A DNA stretch of 64,000 nucleotides from Cyclobacterium sp. 1_MG-2023 (GCF_030546805.1 NZ_JAUOPC010000001.1:50081-114080); one strand, 5' to 3'. Counted from the first letter of the stretch, positions 35,006-44,868 are shown. Translations and numbers: made by a program. Notes: generated from the sequence alone by a model not told the origin.

Positions 35006-37216
35006 CTATTGTAGGCCTGTCAGGAAATGATCTATTTGCGCCATGAATTTCTTACTTTCTTTCTTTTCTGACTGGATAAAGCCATTGTCTTCCAAGGCGC
35101 CTAAAACCTGGTCCCTTTCATTTTTATCGGCATAAACCATGTTTCTAAATGGATTGTCATAATCTTTCTTTCTACTGATGTATATGCTATCTGACATCCA
35201 TTGCCGGAAAGATTTCGCTTGTTCCAACATTTGAATTAACTTCTCTTTGGTAAATTCAACCGGATTTAAGTTTTGGGCAGCAAATGAAATGGCGAAGGCA
35301 TGCTTGGTTTTTGCCTCTTCATATTCGTTTCCAAGCTTTTTATAGCACATGTGTAATTCTTGCCAAGAGTTGATTTTATCGTATTTTACATCTGTAATCA
35401 ATTGATCCATACTTGATTTTGGTACCAATTGACCACCAAGATTAACCCATATTTCCGGTTGGGAAAGCTCTGAGGTCAATTTTTCTATCAAACTAGCATC
35501 CCTTAAATCTGTGTCAGCATAGTATTTTGTCAAGCAGTAAATTGGGTAATAGTTAATGACCTGTTTGAAGCGCAAGTAAGCTTCGGTCAATTTGATAACT
35601 CGTATTTTTCTTTTGCTGTTTTCCCAGCCTGAAGCAAAAAAGGTTAATTCTTGTAAAACAGGATCATTTGAGTTAAGTAGTTCTTTTCCTTTTTCTTGCA
35701 CGGATGGAATAGTTGCATTCTTCTCCGAAGAAAATTCCCGATAATAAGCTGTCCCACAAATTTCCTCTAAAATAGCAATGGAATTAAGCACTTCCATCAT
35801 GCTGTCAGGAGCTAGGAAATCAAATTCTAATCTTTGAAACTTTTCTATCCTTTTGTCTCTGGCTTCATATTTCCATGCATTCCTAGACAATGCATAAAGG
35901 TTGTATTGAAACCAATAGGCCGGCATTACCACCAACTCATCATGTGTAACATCATTGCTTAGCAATGAAAAGGGAATGGGGATATCTAATTCTGCAGGGT
36001 AGTCTCCTTTGGCAACAATGGTAAATGTGGCCAAGCGTGAATTATGTTTCAGACTCACACAGAGCCCCGGCCAAAAACCTCTTCCGGCAATGATTTCACC
36101 GTCTGCACCTCTGGAATTGTGATTGGAACCTACGGTGGCCCCTGCTGCCATATTGCTTTGGCCTTGTACCAATGCTGCACACAAAAACGAGTTGTTATGG
36201 TGCTGTTCATGGGAGGGGAAAATCAAGGAATTTAAAACTTCACAACATGAAATTGTAGCATTTGAACCCAAATAACTATTTATTAATCGTGCCCCATATT
36301 TAAGCTGTGTTTGGGCTGCCATAAAAAATCGCACAGCTTTTACTCCATAAAAAACAGTACAACCTTCACTCACAATCCCATTGACAAGTTCACAGCCTTC
36401 ACCAATTTGGGTACTTGCATCAGGTGTAGAGTGGATGCTTAAATTTTTAAGTTTATTGGCACCTTTTATATACGCATCCGAACCGAACCATACATCCTTG
36501 ATAATTAAGGTGTTTTTTATGATACATCGATCTCCCACTTTGCCATAATAGCCACGCTTTACATCAAATGCATTTTGGGTAAATTCAAGAAGTCTGGACT
36601 GAAATTTTGCATCCGTTCTGTTTCTTGACCAAAGCCAAGCATCTCCGGGAAGCATGCCACTAAATGGAGCTACCTTCCGGCCTCCATTTTCATTACAAAG
36701 TTCCAGCCAAATTCTCACGTCCTCGTTCTCACCTTCTTTTACAATACCATTGCCAAATTTTGCATGGCTCGTAGTAGACATCTCATTGACATTAACCAGA
36801 ATGGCCTCATTACCTATGATATAATGGGAGAGGTAACTAACATTATCAATGATTACATTGTCTCCTATATCACAACTTATGATATGACTATTGTATAGCC
36901 CTACAGGCATTCTTAGGTTATGGTATTCCAAGAAAAAGGGTTCCAATTTCCCAATCCTAATCAGTCCAAAGAATTTGCAGTTTTTGACCAATTCAGGATT
37001 GAATGCGTCAGAAACCATAATTTTATTCCAATCATCGGCTTGGTTTTGATTTCGAACAAGTTGTTCTATTTCATTTGCATTGAGGTTACGAAATTGAGTT
37101 TTAGTCCTGTTTTGCTTGTTCCGGAGGTAATATTCATCGGCCCCATCGGGAAGGTATTTTGGGTCTATGAATTGGTAACCTAAAGCTGATATGGGATGGC
37201 GTGTTATTTTATTCAT
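35006..37216 (-). CDS. DUF4954 left-handed beta-helix protein
   Basis: A 736-residue cytoplasmic protein of the DUF4954 family, found in Bacteroidota. The N-terminal half (about 100-400) consists of hexapeptide-type beta-helix turns (for example VGLYNSHIISCDIGDNVIIDNVSYLSHYIIG), the fold used by sugar-nucleotide acyl- and uridylyltransferases. The C-terminal half is helical and lacks an obvious catalytic motif. It lies 27 bases downstream of glmS, whose product feeds UDP-N-acetylglucosamine synthesis, so a role linked to amino-sugar nucleotide metabolism is plausible but unproven. A strong palindromic terminator follows. Confidence 0.85.
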   Translation of the reverse strand: MNKITRHPISALGYQFIDPKYLPDGADEYYLRNKQNRTKTQFRNLNANEIEQLVRNQNQADDWNKIMVSDAFNPELVKNCKFFGLIRIGKLEPFFLEYHNLRMPVGLYNSHIISCDIGDNVIIDNVSYLSHYIIGNEAILVNVNEMSTTSHAKFGNGIVKEGENEDVRIWLELCNENGGRKVAPFSGMLPGDAWLWSRNRTDAKFQSRLLEFTQNAFDVKRGYYGKVGDRCIIKNTLIIKDVWFGSDAYIKGANKLKNLSIHSTPDASTQIGEGCELVNGIVSEGCTVFYGVKAVRFFMAAQTQLKYGARLINSYLGSNATISCCEVLNSLIFPSHEQHHNNSFLCAALVQGQSNMAAGATVGSNHNSRGADGEIIAGRGFWPGLCVSLKHNSRLATFTIVAKGDYPAELDIPIPFSLLSNDVTHDELVVMPAYWFQYNLYALSRNAWKYEARDKRIEKFQRLEFDFLAPDSMMEVLNSIAILEEICGTAYYREFSSEKNATIPSVQEKGKELLNSNDPVLQELTFFASGWENSKRKIRVIKLTEAYLRFKQVINYYPIYCLTKYYADTDLRDASLIEKLTSELSQPEIWVNLGGQLVPKSSMDQLITDVKYDKINSWQELHMCYKKLGNEYEEAKTKHAFAISFAAQNLNPVEFTKEKLIQMLEQAKSFRQWMSDSIYISRKKDYDNPFRNMVYADKNERDQVLGALEDNGFIQSEKKESKKFMAQIDHFLTGLQ

Positions 37217-37243
37217 TTTTCAATTAGCTGTTTTTAAAAAATT

Positions 37244-39079
37244 CTATTCCACAGTAACAGATTTTGCTAAGTTTCTAGGTTTGTCTACATCCAGTCCTTT
37301 GGCTAGCCCTGTATAATAGGCCAATAACTGTAAGGGGACCACACTTATTAAAGGTGCGATCAATTCATCTGCTGCCGGAACAGAAATGGTATCATCTGCA
37401 ATTTCCTCAAACAAATCGTCATTTTCTGTTATCACCGCCAAAACCTGGCCTTTTCTAGCTTTAATTTCCCTTGCGTTGCTAACTAATTTTTCATGGTAAA
37501 TATCTCTTGTAGCCACAAACACTACTGGTAAAGTCTCCTCTACTAGGGCTATTGGTCCATGTTTCATTTCAGCTGCAGGATAACCTTCCGCATGAATATA
37601 GCTTATTTCTTTTAATTTAAGAGCGCCTTCCAAGGCAATTGGGAAATTATAACCCCTACCTAAAAATAGAAAATCTCGTGCATTTTGGTATTTCTTGGCT
37701 AAGTTTTCAATGGAAGTTGCTTCTTTTAAAGCATCCTGAATTTTATCTGGAACCAAAGCCAATTCATTTATCAAATGCTGGTACCTCTCTTTGGATAAAG
37801 TCCCTTTTGAATAACCAAGCTTGATGGCAATCATATAAAGAACAGTAAGTTGGGCAGTAAAGGCTTTGGTAGAGGCAACACCAATTTCCGGGCCGGCATG
37901 TGTATAGGCACCGGCCTGGGATAACCTGGCTATACTTGAACCAACCACATTAACCACTCCAAAAATAAAGGCTCCCTTGCTCTTGGCATTTTCTAATGCC
38001 ACCAGGGTATCTGCTGTTTCACCACTTTGGGATACAGCAATGATCACATCTCCGGGGTTAATTACCGGATTTCTATACCTAAATTCTGAAGCATATTCTA
38101 CTTCTACAGGGATCCTGCAAAGTTCTTCTAATACATATTCAGCCAATAAACCAGCGTGCCATGAGGTGCCACATCCTACAATGATTATCCGTTTGGCTTC
38201 ACGCAACAAGTCAAGATGTTGGTCAATGCCTCCCATGGTGATGGTTCCTTTCTTTGCATCCAACCTTCCCCGAAGACAATCAAATACGGCTGTGGGTTGT
38301 TCAAAGATCTCTTTCAACATAAAATGTTCATAACCTCCTTTTTCAATGGCTGCCAACTCCATATCAAGTTTGGTGATAAAAGGAGTTATCCGCTCATTAC
38401 CCGGGTTTTTTAAGATTAATTCATCGGGTTTAACAATGGCCATCTCATAGTCATTGATATACACTACCTCTTTGGTGTATTCTATGATTGGGGAGGCATC
38501 AGAAGCTAAAAAATGTTCATTTTTACCTATCCCAATCACGAGAGGACTTCCTTTTCTCGCAGCAATAAGTGTATCAGGTTGGTCCTGATCCAACAATATA
38601 ATTACGTAAGCACCAACAATTCTTTTAAGGGCTATCCGGACAGCCTCTTCAAGACTATTAGCATCGTTTTGATAAATATCGTCGATGAAATGAAGCAATA
38701 CTTCAGTATCTGTATCACTTTCAAAAACATATCCCTTCTGTAATAATTCCTTTTTTATAGGGGCAAAGTTTTCAATGATACCATTGTGTACCATGGCCAA
38801 TTTCCCGGATGATGAACGATGAGGGTGGGCATTTCTGTCTGAAGGCTCACCATGTGTCGCCCAACGGGTGTGACCAATGCCTGATTGTGCATGCAGATTG
38901 GTGCCTATTAATGAAGATTCCAACTCTGCTACTTTGCCCATTTTTTTGTAGACAGCCAGTTCTTTGTCTAATAAAGCGACACCGGCGCTGTCGTATCCCC
39001 TGTATTCAAGTCTTTGAAGTCCTTTTAAAATTATTGGATAGGCTTCTCTGGATCCAATGTATGCTACTATTCCACACAT
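37244..39079 (-). CDS. glmS: Glutamine-fructose-6-phosphate aminotransferase (isomerizing)
   Basis: A 611-residue enzyme that makes glucosamine-6-phosphate from fructose-6-phosphate and glutamine, the first step towards UDP-GlcNAc. The N-terminal nucleophile is Cys2 in MCGIVAYIG, followed by LQRLEYRGYDSAG and the GHTRWATHG glutaminase motif. Two SIS isomerase domains follow (about 290-430 and 460-600; IIIVGCGTSWHAG, SQSGETADT), and the C-terminus ends with the diagnostic DKPRNLAKSVTVE. Length and all motifs are intact. The 295-base upstream region shows no recognisable glmS ribozyme. The gene leads an operon with the DUF4954 gene. Confidence 0.97.
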   Translation of the reverse strand: MCGIVAYIGSREAYPIILKGLQRLEYRGYDSAGVALLDKELAVYKKMGKVAELESSLIGTNLHAQSGIGHTRWATHGEPSDRNAHPHRSSSGKLAMVHNGIIENFAPIKKELLQKGYVFESDTDTEVLLHFIDDIYQNDANSLEEAVRIALKRIVGAYVIILLDQDQPDTLIAARKGSPLVIGIGKNEHFLASDASPIIEYTKEVVYINDYEMAIVKPDELILKNPGNERITPFITKLDMELAAIEKGGYEHFMLKEIFEQPTAVFDCLRGRLDAKKGTITMGGIDQHLDLLREAKRIIIVGCGTSWHAGLLAEYVLEELCRIPVEVEYASEFRYRNPVINPGDVIIAVSQSGETADTLVALENAKSKGAFIFGVVNVVGSSIARLSQAGAYTHAGPEIGVASTKAFTAQLTVLYMIAIKLGYSKGTLSKERYQHLINELALVPDKIQDALKEATSIENLAKKYQNARDFLFLGRGYNFPIALEGALKLKEISYIHAEGYPAAEMKHGPIALVEETLPVVFVATRDIYHEKLVSNAREIKARKGQVLAVITENDDLFEEIADDTISVPAADELIAPLISVVPLQLLAYYTGLAKGLDVDKPRNLAKSVTVE

Positions 39080-39374
39080 AATAAAATATCAGAATATTGT
39101 TTCGAAAAAAAGTTTAAATATTGTTATCTCGAAAATTAATGAATAAAAATGATGATTTACAATATTCAATTTTGATCCATTTAGGAGAGAAAATTATAAA
39201 GTGAGGAAAAGTTATCCTTTCAATTTAATTTTCTCTCCCATGTTTGTGAAAAATTTATGGAACTACTTATATATGTCTGTTAATTTTATAAAATGGAGGT
39301 ATAATGTAGCTTTATTTACCCTTATACTCGTTGAATGGAAAAACTATTTAATGAAAAAATATTAAATATTTTCC

Positions 39375-40763
39375 TTACTTTTTTTCGTTTTTAATAATAT
39401 TAATCCAGTTTTCATACATTTTAGACAACTCTTCCATTTTATGGGGAAATTGTTGACTAAGATTTTTGTGTTCTGTGGAATCCATTTCCATATTGGTTAA
39501 ATAGAGCCTGTCACCTTCGGTAAAGGTCAGCTTTCCTGTGGGATCAGTTGGATTTCCTAACAATTTCCAAGGGCCTTTACGGACTGCCCAAGCATGCTTT
39601 TTGTTTTCGGGATCTCCGGTACCCCAAAACATGGTCTCGTGAGGACTTGGTACTTTGGCATCTAGAATTAAAGGAAGCAGGCTTTTTCCATCAATTTTTT
39701 GGCTTGCCGGAATTTTAATATCAGTCAATTCTGCTAGTGTAGGCATCCAGTCTATACTATTGGCCCAATGGTGTCGGGCTTCATCTGTTGGCAGTAGGGA
39801 AGGGTATCTGATAATGGCCGGAACCCTTATTCCTCCTTCAAGCATGCTGAATTTTGCGCCATTTAAAGCCCCTGCATCACCCCCTCCAAAAAAAGCACGT
39901 TCCTCAACACTATATCCATGGTCTGATTGGTAAACAATGATGGTATTCTCCAGTTCACCTATTGCCTTGAGGTGATGGTAAATTTCTCCTACCATTTCAT
40001 CAATTGTAGATACAAAAGCTGCATATTCCTTACGTGGACTTTCTAAATCAGCATAATAGTCAAGCCATTTTGGATCTCCCTGATAAGGGTAATGGGGCAT
40101 ATTGATGGCCCAATAGGTGAAAAAAGGTTGAGATGATTTTTCACTAATAAATTGCTTCATCTCTTGTACCATTAGGTCACCGAAAAACTCTCCCGGTCTG
40201 TAAATTTCTGTCTCGTTTCTGTACAAGTCATGAAGGTTTGGTCCATGCCAATAAAAGAAATGAGAAAAATTATCTATACAGCCTCTTTGATGACCAAAGA
40301 AATAATCAAAACCTTGCCCATTAGGTAATTTTTCAGGGGTATGGCCCAAATGCCATTTGCCAATTAAGCCTGTTCGGTAGCCATTTGATTTGAACATCTC
40401 CGCCATGGTAATCTCCTCAGTGGGTAGGCCGGACTTTCCTTCAGGGTCTGAATGTGGGGGAGAAACATTACCGAAGAGACCGGCATTAAAATTATACTTG
40501 CCTGTCATGAGTGCTGCCCTAGAGGGAGAACAAACCGGTGCTGCTGCATAAAACTGAGTGAACTTTACACCCTCCTCAGCCAATCTGTCAATATTTGTTG
40601 TAACCAGGTCTTTGGCTCCAAAACTACCAAGATCTTTGTACCCTTGATCATCTGTAAGGATTACAATTACATTTGGTTTTTTGGAGGTGTTTTTTTGTTG
40701 GGCCAGTGTTGACTGACATAGAAAAAGCCCTAAAATTAGGCTAGAATATAAAATTCGGTTCAC
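39375..40763 (-). CDS. Exported sulfatase (formylglycine type)
   Basis: A 462-residue arylsulfatase-family enzyme with a signal peptide ending at TLAQ (about residue 22). The activation motif is C-S-P-S-R with C78 (VCSPSRAALMTGKY), the cysteine expected to be converted to formylglycine. Metal ligands are D38 and D39 in ILTDDQGYKDLG and the later D-H pair in YQSDHGYS. The start codon is GTG at 40763; no better start exists for the signal peptide. It removes sulfate esters, probably from a sulfated glycan. It is divergent (93 bases) from the SGNH hydrolase gene, and a GH109-like gene lies nearby. Confidence 0.92.
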   Translation of the reverse strand: MNRILYSSLILGLFLCQSTLAQQKNTSKKPNVIVILTDDQGYKDLGSFGAKDLVTTNIDRLAEEGVKFTQFYAAAPVCSPSRAALMTGKYNFNAGLFGNVSPPHSDPEGKSGLPTEEITMAEMFKSNGYRTGLIGKWHLGHTPEKLPNGQGFDYFFGHQRGCIDNFSHFFYWHGPNLHDLYRNETEIYRPGEFFGDLMVQEMKQFISEKSSQPFFTYWAINMPHYPYQGDPKWLDYYADLESPRKEYAAFVSTIDEMVGEIYHHLKAIGELENTIIVYQSDHGYSVEERAFFGGGDAGALNGAKFSMLEGGIRVPAIIRYPSLLPTDEARHHWANSIDWMPTLAELTDIKIPASQKIDGKSLLPLILDAKVPSPHETMFWGTGDPENKKHAWAVRKGPWKLLGNPTDPTGKLTFTEGDRLYLTNMEMDSTEHKNLSQQFPHKMEELSKMYENWINIIKNEKK

Positions 40764-40856
40764 AGTTAATTGAATTATTTAGGTTTTTATCTTCTTAATT
40801 TTTCTAAATTAGTTGCTTAAACTTTCCTAAAAAATAATTTCTTAAATTTTATTAAA

Positions 40857-41951
40857 ATGAAGCTAAGAATGATTTTGGCATTGGCCTTTATATTTTGTCA
40901 TTTCTCAATGTTGCAAGCTCAGGAAGATTTAAGGTGGATAAATCCACTGAAATCACCTGAAGCTAATGTTGTACACGGTCAAGGTTGGTCCGGCTTGGAT
41001 TACCATAGACTACCTGATGATGCCGAAAACAAAGTTCGAAAAGCCGTTTGGAATTTATCTCGACATGCAGCAGGGGTAAAATTAAAGTTTAATACCAATG
41101 CAGAGGAAATAAAAGTAAAGTATGTTGTTTCAGCAAGACAGTCCATGCCTCATATGCCGGCTACAGGAGTTAGTGGACTGGATCTTTATATCCACGATCA
41201 AAAAAATTGGGTGTGGGTAAAAGGAAGTTATTCTTTTGGTGATACCATTCAATACACCTTTCCGCTTAAGAAAGACAAAATCACATCCAAAGATTTTGAT
41301 CTTTACCTTCCCTTGTACAATGAGGTAACCTTTCTTGAAATAGGGATAGATAAAAAATCAGAGTTTAGTTTTATTAGTCCATCAAAAGAGGAACGTCCGG
41401 TAGTGGTATATGGAACTTCGATTGCCCAAGGCGGATGTGCTTCCAGACCCGGTATGGCATGGACAGCCATATTGGAGCGTATGATAAATAAGCCCTTGAT
41501 CAATTTGGGGTTTTCAGGAAATGGTTTGTTAGAAACCCCACTTATTGAATACATGGCCTCAATAAATAGTAGCCTATATGTTCTTGACTGTTTACCCAAC
41601 TTGGTCAGAAATACCTTTACTGAGGAAGAGGTGACCAAAAGGATAATAGCGGCTGTACGTACTTTGAAAGAAAAGAAACCGGGTACCCCAATTTTAATGG
41701 TAGAACATGCTGGATATACAGACGAATGGGTAAATGATGAAAGAAAGGCGGCCTATCAATCCAGAAATATTTTATCCAAAAATGCCTATAAGCTTTTACT
41801 TGCTGAAGGAATTGAAGAGCTCTATTACCTTGAAAAAGATGAACTTGGACTTAGCATGGATGGAACTGTTGATGGAACACATCCAACTGATTTGGGAATG
41901 GATCAACATGCCAGAGGATATTATTCTATTGTTAATGAAATTCTAGACTGA
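40857..41951 (+). CDS. Exported SGNH/GDSL-type esterase
   Basis: A 364-residue secreted hydrolase with a signal peptide ending at LQAQ (about residue 21). An N-terminal beta-sandwich domain (about 30-175) precedes the SGNH domain. The catalytic serine is about 188 in VVYGTSIAQGG, the oxyanion glycine and asparagine are in NLGFSGNG, and D339/H342 are in DGTHPTDLG. This two-domain layout is known from carbohydrate acetylesterases of Bacteroidota. It may remove acyl groups from the same glycan that the divergent sulfatase acts on. It is followed by a 278-base gap with its own promoter, so it is probably a separate transcript from the genes downstream. Confidence 0.87.
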   Translation: MKLRMILALAFIFCHFSMLQAQEDLRWINPLKSPEANVVHGQGWSGLDYHRLPDDAENKVRKAVWNLSRHAAGVKLKFNTNAEEIKVKYVVSARQSMPHMPATGVSGLDLYIHDQKNWVWVKGSYSFGDTIQYTFPLKKDKITSKDFDLYLPLYNEVTFLEIGIDKKSEFSFISPSKEERPVVVYGTSIAQGGCASRPGMAWTAILERMINKPLINLGFSGNGLLETPLIEYMASINSSLYVLDCLPNLVRNTFTEEEVTKRIIAAVRTLKEKKPGTPILMVEHAGYTDEWVNDERKAAYQSRNILSKNAYKLLLAEGIEELYYLEKDELGLSMDGTVDGTHPTDLGMDQHARGYYSIVNEILD

Positions 41952-42148
41952 AACCGACCAAGCGAAGCTTGTAGTTTTACGGCTAGCGTTACATTAATCC
42001 CATAACAAGTTTAAAAGGACAATCTAGACAAAGGTTTTATTCTATTTTAATAACTTTATTTATTAACTAATTTTCGATTAAAGGGCAAACAAAGTGAAAA
42101 ATTTTAATATTTAACTTTGACCAATTATATAATTTATAGGATGTTCTG

Positions 42149-42179
42149 TTTGAACCTGAACCCTGATAACTTATATTTG
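42149..42179 (+). promoter_or_regulatory. Bacteroidota-type promoter
   Basis: TTTG at 42149-42152 and TATATTTG at 42172-42179 are separated by exactly 19 bases. This is a full match to the Bacteroidota -33/-7 consensus (TTTG, N19, TAnnTTTG). Transcription should start near 42186, giving an approximately 45-base leader before the ATG at 42230. It would serve the acyltransferase and GH109-like genes. Confidence 0.75.
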
Positions 42180-42229
42180 AGATATTAGTATTTTGGATTA
42201 GCAAGCTCTACCTGTTCCCCTAACTATAA

Positions 42230-43336
42230 ATGACCGCTATACAGAAAGCCAATAAGAAAAGATTAGTTTCCTTGGATGCCTACAGAGGCATTACCATGTT
42301 TTTGTTGGTTGGTGAGTCAGCCAGGTTGTATGGCGCTTTTGAGGGGCTATTTCCTGAACTTAGCGGTTGGCAAACAATTTTCACCCAATTCACCCACCAT
42401 CCTTGGAATGGTTTAAGATTCTGGGACCTAATTCAACCCTTCTTTATGTTTATAGTGGGGGTTGCCATGCCATTTTCTCTGAATAAGAGATTAGAAAAAA
42501 AAGGGGATAGAAGAAAAGTGACCCAGCATATCCTTAAAAGGTGTCTTTTGCTTTTTCTTTTTGGCACCGGGTTGCACTGTTTGCGTTCCGGCGCCTTGGT
42601 ATTTGAGTTATGGAATGTACTTACCCAATTGTCATTCACCATTTTATTGACTTACTTTTTAATCAACCAGTCCTTAAAAACCCAACTTTCGGTTTCTCTT
42701 GCACTATTGCTTATCACTGAATTGATGTATAGATTATATGATCCCTCAGCCCCTTTTGTAAAAGGAGAAAATTTTGGGTCTTTTGTTGATTTGATTTTGA
42801 TGGGTAAATTAAGCGGAGGGGGATGGGTGGCCATCAATTGCTTGCCAACAGCTGCTCACACACTTTGGGGGGCAATGTGTGGGAAAATTTTGTTAAGCAA
42901 CAGGGACAATACTTTAAAAATTAAATATTTGGTATCGGCAGGTCTGATAGGGTTGGTACTAGGTTATTCTCTGGATTGGTCAGGAATTACGCCAATTATC
43001 AAAAGAATCTGTACAAGTTCTTTTGTGCTTGCATCCGGAGGTTGGTCCATTCTTGTACTTGCATTCTTTTTTTGGCTTATTGATGTGAAAAAAGTCAATC
43101 AATGGCCTTTTATGTTTATTGTTGTAGGCATGAATTCCATATTCATCTATTTATTTGCCAATTTACTTGGACACAATTGGCTTTATGATGCGGTTCATGT
43201 TTTCAATTACGGATTTTTTGCGCCTCTAGGCTTTCCGGAAAATGTGCTGGCCCTGATGAATGGAATTTTCACGTTGGCCATAATGTGGTATTTGTGTTAT
43301 TTTCTATACAAAAAGAAATTGTTTTTTAGAATCTGA
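42230..43336 (+). CDS. HGSNAT-like multi-pass membrane acyltransferase
   Basis: A 368-residue inner-membrane protein with about ten hydrophobic helices. It matches the heparan-alpha-glucosaminide N-acetyltransferase-like (COG4299/DUF5009) group: RLVSLDAYRGITMF at the start, THHPWNGLRFWDLIQPFFMFIVG with a conserved histidine, and paired-helix blocks to the C-terminus. Members are thought to move acetyl groups across the membrane to sugars such as glucosamine. A consensus promoter lies 51-81 bases upstream. The next gene, a GH109-like glycosidase, starts 57 bases after its stop, so the pair is likely co-transcribed and may act on N-acetylated amino sugars. Confidence 0.85.
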   Translation: MTAIQKANKKRLVSLDAYRGITMFLLVGESARLYGAFEGLFPELSGWQTIFTQFTHHPWNGLRFWDLIQPFFMFIVGVAMPFSLNKRLEKKGDRRKVTQHILKRCLLLFLFGTGLHCLRSGALVFELWNVLTQLSFTILLTYFLINQSLKTQLSVSLALLLITELMYRLYDPSAPFVKGENFGSFVDLILMGKLSGGGWVAINCLPTAAHTLWGAMCGKILLSNRDNTLKIKYLVSAGLIGLVLGYSLDWSGITPIIKRICTSSFVLASGGWSILVLAFFFWLIDVKKVNQWPFMFIVVGMNSIFIYLFANLLGHNWLYDAVHVFNYGFFAPLGFPENVLALMNGIFTLAIMWYLCYFLYKKKLFFRI

Positions 43337-43392
43337 TAAAAAATTTGAATTTAAATATAATTTTAAGGTATCAACTAAAAATAAATGTGCTT

Positions 43393-44802
43393 ATGAGTAA
43401 TAAAAGGAGAGAGTTTTTGAAGCTCTCCGGCCTTGCCGGATTAGGAGTTGTGGGAACTGGATTTAAAGGATTGTCGCTGGAAGAGCAGGAACAAGTGCTT
43501 GCCCAAAGCAAGAAAAAACATGCCCAAAGGTTCAATATGTCAGGTTACGCTGCCCCTAAATTGGAAGTGGTGAGAGTTGGTATTGTTGGTTTAGGAAGTA
43601 GGGGACCGGGTGCTGTTAACAGATTGAGCAAAATTGAAGGAGTAGAAATTAAGGCCCTTTGTGACTTAAGACCTGATATGGTGGACAAGGTGGTAAAATC
43701 CTTGGAAGGCACTTCCCATAAGCCTGAAACCTATAGCGGATCTGCTTATGCTTGGAAGAAAATGGTGGACAGGGATGACCTGGACTTGATTTATATTGCT
43801 ACCCCTTGGGAATGGCATACTCCGATGGCTGTTTATGCCATGGAGGCTGGAAAACACGCCTGCAGTGAGGTACCTATTGCGGTTACCTTGGAAGAATGTT
43901 GGCAGTTAGTAGAGACTTCAGAGCGCACAAAGAAGCATTGCATGATGATGGAGAATTGCTGTTATGACTTTTTTGAATTGATGACGCTCAATATGGCTAG
44001 AGATGGTTTCTTTGGCGATGTTTTTCATGGAGAAGGGGCTTATATTCATGACTTATTGGGATTGAATTTTAGTAAAACCGGCTACGAAGACATGTGGCGT
44101 TTAAAAGAGAATTTCAGGAATGGTAACCTGTATCCTACGCATGGGTTGGGACCTGTATGTCAGGCCATGAATATTAATAGGGGAGATCAAATGGATTATC
44201 TAACCTCCCTTTCCAGCAATGATTTCTTAATGAAAGCCCATGCCCAAAAATTAGCTGAAACAGATAATTTCTATAACTCTTTTGCTACAAAAAGTTATAG
44301 AGGAAATATGAATACCACCATGGTGAAAACTAAAAAGGGAAAATCAATTATGATTCAACATGATGTGAGTTCCCCTCGTCCTTATTCTAGGATTCACTTG
44401 CTCAGTGGTACCAAAGGTGCCGCAAGCAAATACCCTGTTCCGGGAATTTCTACCGGACATGAGGGCTGGTTTAAAGCTGATGAAATGAAGGCTCTTGAGG
44501 AGAAATATACTCCTGAAATTGTTAAAAAAGTTGGTGAGATGGCCAAACAAATTGGAGGACATGGTGGCATGGACTTTATGATGGATTGGCGAATGATAGA
44601 TTGTATTAGAAATGGTTTACCTCTTGACCAAGATGTATACGATGGAGCTTTGTGGAGTGCCATTGGACCATTGAGTGAATGGTCGGTAGCCAATAGGTCC
44701 AATTCTATTGATGTGCCTGACTTTACTGCAGGCTCATGGGAAACAAATTCCCCTGTAGAATTAACTTTAAAAGGCGGCGGTACTACCGGCGTTAGTGTTT
44801 AA
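43393..44802 (+). CDS. GH109-like exported NAD-dependent glycosidase (Gfo/Idh/MocA fold)
   Basis: A 469-residue protein with a twin-arginine leader (NKRREFLKLSG), so it is exported folded. It has the Rossmann motif GIVGLGSRGPG and then motifs I associate with GH109 alpha-N-acetylgalactosaminidases: MMENCCYDFFELM, GEGAYIHDL and NLYPTHGLGPVCQAMNINRGD. GH109 enzymes cleave the glycosidic bond through transient NAD oxidation at C3. The ATG at 43393 places the twin-arginine motif at the correct distance; the in-frame TTG at 43345 would add an unlikely extension. With the acyltransferase and the nearby sulfatase and esterase it supports an amino-sugar-containing glycan as substrate. A strong terminator follows. 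Confidence 0.85.
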   Translation: MSNKRREFLKLSGLAGLGVVGTGFKGLSLEEQEQVLAQSKKKHAQRFNMSGYAAPKLEVVRVGIVGLGSRGPGAVNRLSKIEGVEIKALCDLRPDMVDKVVKSLEGTSHKPETYSGSAYAWKKMVDRDDLDLIYIATPWEWHTPMAVYAMEAGKHACSEVPIAVTLEECWQLVETSERTKKHCMMMENCCYDFFELMTLNMARDGFFGDVFHGEGAYIHDLLGLNFSKTGYEDMWRLKENFRNGNLYPTHGLGPVCQAMNINRGDQMDYLTSLSSNDFLMKAHAQKLAETDNFYNSFATKSYRGNMNTTMVKTKKGKSIMIQHDVSSPRPYSRIHLLSGTKGAASKYPVPGISTGHEGWFKADEMKALEEKYTPEIVKKVGEMAKQIGGHGGMDFMMDWRMIDCIRNGLPLDQDVYDGALWSAIGPLSEWSVANRSNSIDVPDFTAGSWETNSPVELTLKGGGTTGVSV

Positions 44803-44812
44803 TCATAATAAA

Positions 44813-44851
44813 AAAAGCTGTGGAAATTATTTCCACAGCTTTTATATTTTT
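44813..44851. terminator. Bidirectional terminator between convergent genes
   Basis: A 14-base perfect stem (AAAAGCTGTGGAAA 44813-44826 with its complement 44830-44843, TTA loop) has A and T runs on both sides. It lies 11 bases after the GH109-like stop and 26 bases after the stop of the leftward ABC-F gene, so it can end transcription from both sides. Confidence 0.9.
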
Positions 44852-44868
44852 TTTATCTTATGGTACTA

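Noticed and set aside
39080..39374. Possible glmS ribozyme upstream of glmS
   Set aside because: The 295-base AT-rich leader shows none of the compact GC-rich pairing expected of that ribozyme, and it is not known from this phylum.
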